NCBI RefSeq assembly: GCF_019468565.1
Contig: NZ_CP080521.1
Span: forward strand, 8,184,001 to 8,248,000
DNA: 64,000 bases
From: Pseudonocardia sp. DSM 110487
GTDB taxonomy: Bacteria; Actinomycetota; Actinomycetes; Mycobacteriales; Pseudonocardiaceae
Direction: 5' to 3'
Made by a program: the position numbers and the translations under genes. Each line of letters opens with the position of its first letter. The first letter of the stretch is position 1. The notes beneath the pieces are model-generated. The model ran no database searches, had not been told where the DNA came from, and saw only the letters and a list, made by a program, of their open reading frames with translations. Shown in pieces: positions 59,276 through 64,000 of this stretch.

Positions 59276-60469
59276 GTGAGTCGTCCACAGGACGAGCTGG
59301 CCCGCGTGGTGCGCGACCACGCGGGCCGGCTCGCCGCGTCACTGGTGCACCTGCTCGGCGACTTCTCCGCGGCGGAGGACCTGGTGCAGGACGCGATCGA
59401 GGCCGCCCTTCGGCGCTGGCCGGACGAGGGCGTCCCGGACCGACCCGACGCGTGGCTGTTCACCGTCGCGCGCAACCGCGGGCTCGACGTGCTGCGCCGC
59501 CAGGTCCGCTACCGGGAGAAGCTCACCCAGCTCCAGTGGCCCGCCCCCGAGGCACCGGACGATCGGCTGCGGCTGCTGTTCACCTGCTGCCACCCCGCGC
59601 TCCCGCGGCAGGCGCAGGTCGCGCTCACCCTGCGCACGATCTGCGGCCTGACGACACCGCAGATCGCCGCGGCGTTCCTGGTGCCCGAGTCCACGGTGGC
59701 GCAGCGGATCACCCGGGCCAAGCGCAAGATCACCGAGGCCGGCATCCCGTACCGCATCCCGTCCGACGCGGAGCTGCCGGAGCGGCTGAACGAGGTGCTC
59801 ACCGTCGTCTACCTGCTCTACAACGAGGGCTACCTGTCCTCGACCGGCGACGGGGCGTGGTCGCGGCGACTCGCAGAGGACGCCGAGTGGCTCGCCTCCT
59901 CGCTCGCATGGACCCTCCCCCGCGAGCCCGAGGTCATCGGGCTGCTCGCGTTGATCCGGCTCCACCAGGCCCGGGCCTCCGCCCGGTTCGACGCCGACGG
60001 GCGGATCGTGCTGCTGCCCGACCAGGACCGGGCTCGGTGGGACCACCCCGCGATCGCCGAGGCGGGCCAGCTCATCGCCCGCGCCGCCGCGTTCGGTCGC
60101 CCCGGCCCGTACCAGCTGCAGGCCGCGATCGTCGCCTGCCATGCCGAGGCCCCGCGGTGGGAGGACACCGACTGGGCGCAGATCGTCGTCCTCTACGACA
60201 TGCTGCTCGCCCTCGCTCCGTCACCGGTCACGCGGCTGAACCGGGCGATCGCCCTGCGCTACCTCGCGGGGCCCGAAGCGGCCGTGCGCGAGCTGGACGG
60301 GCTCGCCGAGCACCTCGACCGGTACCCGCTCTTCCACGCCACTCGCGCCGAGCTGCTCAGGGCCGTCGGTCAACCGGAGGAAGCGCGGGAGGCCGACCGC
60401 CGTGCGCTCGACCTCACCGCGAACCCCGCTCAGCGCGCCCTCCTCGAGGGGCGCATCAGCTGGACGTGA
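59276..60469 (+). CDS. ECF42-type sigma factor with C-terminal TPR-like extension
   Basis: 397 residues. Region 2: LVHLLGDFSAAEDLVQDAIEAALRRWP, DAWLFTVARNRGLDVLRRQ. Region 4: LRTICGLTTPQIAAAFLVPESTVAQRITRAKRKI. The ~200-residue C-terminal domain (LNEVLTVVYLLYNEGYLSS, LARRALDL-like helices PLFHATRAELLRAVG) is needed for activity in this group instead of an anti-sigma. GTG start. Its partner DGPF gene lies just upstream. The 3' end overlaps the convergent gene by 14 bp. Confidence 0.92.
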   Translation: MSRPQDELARVVRDHAGRLAASLVHLLGDFSAAEDLVQDAIEAALRRWPDEGVPDRPDAWLFTVARNRGLDVLRRQVRYREKLTQLQWPAPEAPDDRLRLLFTCCHPALPRQAQVALTLRTICGLTTPQIAAAFLVPESTVAQRITRAKRKITEAGIPYRIPSDAELPERLNEVLTVVYLLYNEGYLSSTGDGAWSRRLAEDAEWLASSLAWTLPREPEVIGLLALIRLHQARASARFDADGRIVLLPDQDRARWDHPAIAEAGQLIARAAAFGRPGPYQLQAAIVACHAEAPRWEDTDWAQIVVLYDMLLALAPSPVTRLNRAIALRYLAGPEAAVRELDGLAEHLDRYPLFHATRAELLRAVGQPEEAREADRRALDLTANPAQRALLEGRISWT

Positions 60470-61031
60470 CGCGCCCGAGGAAGGAGAGCATCCTGTCCTG
60501 CTCGTCGCTGCCAGCGGGCGGCGTGACCTCCGGCCCGAAGAAGCCTGGGCGACGCACGACGTTCGAGCGCGCCCAGTCGAACGCCACCGTGACGAGCGCC
60601 GGGTCGAGCCGCACGTCCATCCCGAGCGCGTGCCCGATGTCCCAGGTGTGCGTCACGATGTCGGCGGTCACCAGCGTGACCATCGCGGCGAGCGGCACCT
60701 CACCGATGCCAGTGATCGACGTCGTCCGAGCGAGCGCCTCGGGCGTCAACGTCGGCACCGACTCGGCACGCGCCGCCCGCCAGACCGCGACCGGGTCCGG
60801 ACCAGCCAGCTCAGCCGGGTGCGGTGCGCCCGGAGCGCCCCGCCGGTCCGCGTAGTCCGTGCCCGTCGCCCAGGCCCGCATCTGGCGCTGCCCCCAGATC
60901 ACGTGGCCCGCGACGTCGCGCACCGTCCACTCCGTGCACTCCGATGGCGCGTCCCACTGGTCCGGTCGCACCGCGGCCAGCACCGCGTCGAAGTCGTCCT
61001 GGGCCTTCCCGTAGCCCTGCATCGCGTCCAT
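60456..61031 (-). CDS. TIGR03086-like / maleylpyruvate isomerase N-terminal (DinB-like) protein
   Basis: 191 residues, four-helix-bundle metal/thiol-dependent family. YGKAQDDFDAVLAAVRPDQWDAPSECTEWTVRDVAGHVIWGQRQM gives the first His site, and VTADIVTHTWDIGHALG the later His pair. Related proteins use mycothiol. The ATG at 61031 has an AAGGACGG site; the earlier residues are not conserved. The substrate is unknown. Confidence 0.85.
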   Translation of the reverse strand: MDAMQGYGKAQDDFDAVLAAVRPDQWDAPSECTEWTVRDVAGHVIWGQRQMRAWATGTDYADRRGAPGAPHPAELAGPDPVAVWRAARAESVPTLTPEALARTTSITGIGEVPLAAMVTLVTADIVTHTWDIGHALGMDVRLDPALVTVAFDWARSNVVRRPGFFGPEVTPPAGSDEQDRMLSFLGRVTSS

Positions 61032-61159
61032 GACCGTCCTTCCGCTCGAGCAACTGACACCCCGGAGACGAACTGGCGGCGGCCGATTTCGACAGCGGTA
61101 CTGAAATCCACTCAAGTACGCTAAAGTTCTCTTTGCAAGTCCATCTGAGGGAAGTTGAG

Positions 61160-61579
61160 ATGACACAGCTGTACTCCGTCGAGGAAGTCGCGGCGCTGCT
61201 CGGGCTCCACGTGAAGACCGTGCGGGGCTACGTGCACGACGGCCGGCTCGATGCCGTCCGCATCGGCCGGCAGTACCGGATCGCTGCCGACGCGCTGGAG
61301 GCGTTCACCGGCCGGGCCGCGACCCCGCCGCGACGGAAGGCGGAGGTCGAGGTGTCGAGCATCGTCCAGATCGACGACGTCGACCGCGCGCTGGCCGACC
61401 GCATCAGCACGCTCGTGATGAGCAGCCTGAACAGCGGGCCGAGCGACGACGGCCGGTTGCGCCTCGAGACGGCCTACGACGCGGGGAGATCACGCATGAA
61501 GCTCATCGTTCTCGGTGGGCCCGAGAGCACGGCCGAGCTGCTCCGGCTCGTCGCCGCATTGTTGGAGGACCGGTCATGA
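61160..61579 (+). CDS. MerR-like/excisionase-type HTH DNA-binding protein
   Basis: 139 residues. The N-terminal HTH_17 domain reads LYSVEEVAALLGLHVKTVRGYVHDGRLDAVRIGRQYRIAADAL. The C-terminal part (VSSIVQIDDVDRALADRISTLVMSSL, MKLIVLGGPESTAELLRLVAALL) may be a small effector or dimer domain. No recombinase is nearby, so it is more likely a regulator than an excisionase. The stop overlaps the hydrolase start (ATGA), which it probably controls. Confidence 0.8.
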   Translation: MTQLYSVEEVAALLGLHVKTVRGYVHDGRLDAVRIGRQYRIAADALEAFTGRAATPPRRKAEVEVSSIVQIDDVDRALADRISTLVMSSLNSGPSDDGRLRLETAYDAGRSRMKLIVLGGPESTAELLRLVAALLEDRS

Positions 61580-62418
61580 CCAGCATCTACACCTCGCCTG
61601 CGGGCGCCCGCACCATCGAGGCGAAGTACGGGGAGCTGCTCGCGGGCTGGCCGGTGCCTGCGCAGCACCAGCGCGTGCCCACCCGCGAGGGCGAGACGTT
61701 CGTCGTCGCGTCGGGCCCGGCCGATGCCCCGCCGCTGGTGCTCCTGCACGGCTCCGGGTCGAACGCCCTGATGTGGACGCCCGACGTGGCCGCGTGGTCC
61801 GAGCGGTTCCGCGTCTACGCGGTGGACCTCATCGGCGAGCCCGGTCTCAGCGCGCCCGCGCGTCCCCCGCTGACGTCCGGGGCCTACCCGCTGTGGCTCG
61901 GCGATGTCCTCGACGCGCTCGGCGTCGCGCGGGCGTCCGTCGTGGCGGTCTCGCTGGGCGGCTGGCTGGCGCTCGACTTCGCCACCCGGCACCCCGAGCG
62001 CGTGGAGCGGCTGGTGCTGCTGACCCCGGCGGGCGTCGCCAAGGCGAAGGTCGCCGGGGTGCTCGGCGCCGTGCTGCTGAAGCCGTTCGGCGAGTGGGGG
62101 AAGCAGAAGTCGGTGGAGCTGCTACTGGGGCCGGAGGTGCGCAGGCAGCAGGGATCCGCCGAGTTCGTCCGGCTCATGTCCCAGCACTACCGGTACCGCC
62201 GGGAGCCCGTACCGGTCGTCGACGACGCCGCCATGCAGCGCGTGACCATGCCGACCCTCGCGATCCTCGGCGCACGCGACACGTTCATCGACACGCCCCG
62301 CACCGCGGCACGGCTCGCCCGGCTCGTGCCGTCGGCCACCGTTCGGGTCCTACCCGAAATCGGGCACCTCCTGCCGGCGCAGACCACGCCGGTACTGGAG
62401 TTCCTCACCTCCCCCTGA
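61576..62418 (+). CDS. Alpha/beta hydrolase
   Basis: 280 residues. LVLLHGSGSNALMWTPDVAAW is the oxyanion region, VVAVSLGGWLALDFATRHP carries the nucleophile Ser, LGARDTFIDTP the acid and PEIGHLLPAQ the His. Translation is coupled to the HTH gene. The 3' end overlaps the convergent regulator by 14 bp. The substrate is unknown. Confidence 0.87.
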   Translation: MTSIYTSPAGARTIEAKYGELLAGWPVPAQHQRVPTREGETFVVASGPADAPPLVLLHGSGSNALMWTPDVAAWSERFRVYAVDLIGEPGLSAPARPPLTSGAYPLWLGDVLDALGVARASVVAVSLGGWLALDFATRHPERVERLVLLTPAGVAKAKVAGVLGAVLLKPFGEWGKQKSVELLLGPEVRRQQGSAEFVRLMSQHYRYRREPVPVVDDAAMQRVTMPTLAILGARDTFIDTPRTAARLARLVPSATVRVLPEIGHLLPAQTTPVLEFLTSP

Positions 62419-63001
62419 CGCGGAGGTGGGCGCGCTCCCCCTGCCCGCCGAACAGCACGAGGATCTCGGCGGGACCCGGGCCTGCGGACGCCATCCAGTG
62501 CGGGAGGTGCGTGTCGAACTCGGCGGCCTCACCAGGACCGAGCACGAGGTCGTTCTCACCGAGCACCAGCCGGAGCCTGCCGTCGAGGACGTAGAGCCAC
62601 TCGTACCCCTCGTGGGTCTTCGGGTCGGGGTCATCCTGGCGGGCCGGGATGATCAGCTTGAAGGCCCGTACCCCACCCGCCCGCGTGCTCAGCGGGATGT
62701 GCGTCATCCCGTGGCGGCGCACCGGACGGAAATGCACGCGCGGGTCCCCGGTCTGCGGCGCCCCGACGAGCTCGTCGAGCGCCACGCCGTAGACCCGCGC
62801 GAGCGGCAGGAGCAGCTCCAGGTTCGGCCTGCGTCCCCCGCTCTCGAGCCGCGAGAGCGTGCTCGCCGAGATCCCGGTCGTCGCCGCGACGTCGGTGATC
62901 GTCAGGTCACGGCGCTTGCGAATTGCCCGCAGCCGCGGCCCGACCGCGCCGAGCACGACATCCAGTTCCTCGTCCACCGGTCCATCGTGCCGGAACGGCA
63001 C
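62405..63001 (-). CDS. XRE-family regulator with cupin domain
   Basis: 198 residues. HTH_3 at ~20-75 (RLRAIRKRRDLTITDVAATTGISASTLSRLESGGRRPNLELLLPLARVYGV) and a cupin_2 domain at ~105-190 (EGYEWLYVLDGRLRLVLGENDLVLGPGEAAEFDTHLPHWM). Relatives such as PuuR or SutR sense small metabolites through the cupin pocket. It lies 9 bp after endonuclease V on the same strand. Confidence 0.9.
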   Translation of the reverse strand: MPFRHDGPVDEELDVVLGAVGPRLRAIRKRRDLTITDVAATTGISASTLSRLESGGRRPNLELLLPLARVYGVALDELVGAPQTGDPRVHFRPVRRHGMTHIPLSTRAGGVRAFKLIIPARQDDPDPKTHEGYEWLYVLDGRLRLVLGENDLVLGPGEAAEFDTHLPHWMASAGPGPAEILVLFGGQGERAHLRVRGR

Positions 63002-63010
63002 GCTGTCGTG

Positions 63011-63682
63011 CTATACCTGCAACACGGCGTCGCGGGCCAGCCGGTCGGCCCGGCGCGTGGTCTCCGGCAGCCGGTGCCGGGAGAGCCGGAGCACGTGGTC
63101 GCACGCGGCGTCGAGCGCGATGCGGTGGCCGACGGACACGAACACCGGCCGGACGCCGTGTTGCGTGCGCAGGGCCCTTCCGACCACCTCGTCGCCGTCG
63201 ACCTGCGGGGTCCAACACCCGCGCGCGGGCTTCGGCATCTCGAACGGCACCGGCGGTGTCTTCGCCACCCCGATCGTCGGCAGTCCGGTGAGCAGCCCGA
63301 CGTGGCAGGCCAGGCCGAAGCGGCGCGGGTGCGCGACGCCAGCGCCGTCGCACACGATCAGCTCCGGGGCGGTTTCGAGGGCCTCCAGCGCGGCGGTGAC
63401 GGCGGGCAGCTCACGCAGGGCAAGGAACCCCGGCTCGTACGGATGGCAGGCGCGGCCGCGGGCGGTGCGGGTCTCGACCGGTCGCAGCGTGGTGGCGTCC
63501 AGCACGACGACCGCGGCCACCACGTCGTCGGTGCCCTCGCGGTGCGCCACGTCGATGCCGGCCACGGTGCGCGGATCCGAGGGACCGGACCCGGTGGCGT
63601 CGACGAGCGAGCTCAGCTTCTCCTGCTGCGCGGCGGCCTCGTCGAGCGTGGTCGGCGGCGGCCCGAGGGGATGCAGGTGCAC
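63011..63682 (-). CDS. nfi: Deoxyinosine 3' endonuclease (endonuclease V)
   Basis: 223 residues. Motifs of the Nfi family: VAGIDVAH (metal Asp), CHPYEPGFLALRELPAVTAAL, LIVCDGAGVAHPRRFGLACHVGLLTGLPTIGVAK (metal Asp and substrate Lys) and PVFVSVGHRIALDAA. It nicks DNA one base past deoxyinosine to start repair of deaminated adenine. Length is normal. The cupin regulator is directly downstream. Confidence 0.92.
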   Translation of the reverse strand: MHLHPLGPPPTTLDEAAAQQEKLSSLVDATGSGPSDPRTVAGIDVAHREGTDDVVAAVVVLDATTLRPVETRTARGRACHPYEPGFLALRELPAVTAALEALETAPELIVCDGAGVAHPRRFGLACHVGLLTGLPTIGVAKTPPVPFEMPKPARGCWTPQVDGDEVVGRALRTQHGVRPVFVSVGHRIALDAACDHVLRLSRHRLPETTRRADRLARDAVLQV

Positions 63683-63767
63683 GTCGGCGGAGGCTATCGG
63701 CTCCCCGCCCCGAAAGGGGGGCTTTCCCTACCGCGGCTTCTGCGGTACGCGGGCTACGGTCCGGCCC

Positions 63768-64000
63768 GTGACCAGCCTGGGCGTCGGGGGTTCGCTGCTG
63801 CGGGCCTGGGTGGCCGCCGCGGTCGGGCTGCTGCTCGCGGTGGACCTCGTGGCGGTGGCCGGGGCGCTGGTACTGGCCGTGGTGCCGCAGACCGCGCCGT
63901 TCGAGTCCCGCTGGTTCGGGCCTGATCCACCACTCGCGCAGCTCGGACTGAGTGCCACCGCCCTGTTGGCCCTTCCGCTGCTGGTCAGAGGTCGTGAGTG
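63768..64000 (+). CDS. Membrane protein, N-terminal part (3' end outside window)
   Basis: From the GTG at 63768 the frame is open to the window end. The ~77 visible residues show two hydrophobic segments: LRAWVAAAVGLLLAVDLVAVAGALVLAVV and LSATALLALPLLV, with a loop (PQTAPFESRWFGPDPPLAQ) between. No family is recognised. The gap 63683-63767 contains a C/G-rich inverted pattern (CCCGAAAGGGGGG) and presumably the promoter. Confidence 0.5.
   Translation, partial: MTSLGVGGSLLRAWVAAAVGLLLAVDLVAVAGALVLAVVPQTAPFESRWFGPDPPLAQLGLSATALLALPLLVRGRE

Noticed and set aside
61160..61579. Phage excisionase marking an integrated element
   Set aside because: HTH_17 domains are also common in ordinary regulators; there is no integrase, att repeat or phage gene nearby.

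Overview
The window is a 64-kb piece of a very GC-rich actinobacterial chromosome. The best guess is a Pseudonocardia-like member of the Pseudonocardiales. This rests on the codon use, frequent GTG starts, an F420-dependent (LLM) oxidoreductase, an mIHF-type nucleoid protein, a chaplin-like secreted protein and an actinobacterial nuo arrangement. The species cannot be fixed from the sequence alone. No rRNA, tRNA, CRISPR array, transposase or integrase was seen.

Layout. 1-270 is the end of a TetR regulator. 276-1515 is a non-coding repeat element whose inverted second copy lies at 48434-49706. 1547-7718 holds a LigD-type polymerase/phosphoesterase without ligase domain, an ECF sigma factor with a SnoaL tail, an MFS exporter, a SnoaL protein, a PP2C phosphatase and a small secreted protein. 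7988-14136 holds a heparinase-like protein, an aldonolactone oxidase, ispD and a LytR-CpsA-Psr protein. 14162-17913 is a CitA/DcuS-type two-component system divergent from its probable target dctA. 18125-25240 is mixed: SMP-30, mIHF, hydrolase, TetR/LLM pair, an orphan ParA two-gene operon, and a GDT1-type transporter with an extra C-terminal membrane domain. 25374-29257 is a GntR-controlled sugar or aminosugar ABC importer without its own ATPase.

29264-37414 (minus strand) is the most unusual block. It is a tightly overlapping operon of complex I membrane-arm genes, nuoA-X-nuoH-J-K-L-M-N. NuoB, C, D, E, F, G and I are absent. In place of B/C/D stands one protein (X) that looks like a NuoB-like and NuoD-like remnant without iron-sulfur cysteines, joined by a histidine-rich HGDHAE repeat. 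A 166-nt hairpin sits between nuoL and nuoM and covers the nuoM ribosome binding site. A second palindrome lies inside the nuoL reading frame. Head to head with this operon is a copper module at 37543-42872: two CsoR repressors, CopZ, a secreted metal-binding protein, CopA, a DUF6153-like protein and a DUF305 protein. CsoR-operator-like TACCC..GGGTA motifs lie before nuoA, around both csoR genes, and before the acetyltransferase gene at 49736. They suggest, but do not prove, that the reduced complex I belongs to the metal response.

42869-46072 is a TetR/MFS/FAD-monooxygenase group around a shared palindrome. 46149-48429 holds an epimerase, a membrane protein and a methyltransferase. After the second repeat copy come an acetyltransferase, an arsenite methyltransferase and a cysteine-rich MerR regulator (49736-51909), then a TetR/P450 pair with several palindromes. 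53826-58433 is a sulfur or persulfide module: cysteine desulfurase, MFS, metallo-beta-lactamase-rhodanese, and divergent ArsR-rhodanese. 58520-60469 is a VOC / YCII / ECF42-type sigma unit. The window ends with a DNA-binding protein and hydrolase pair, an XRE-cupin regulator, endonuclease V and a partial membrane protein.
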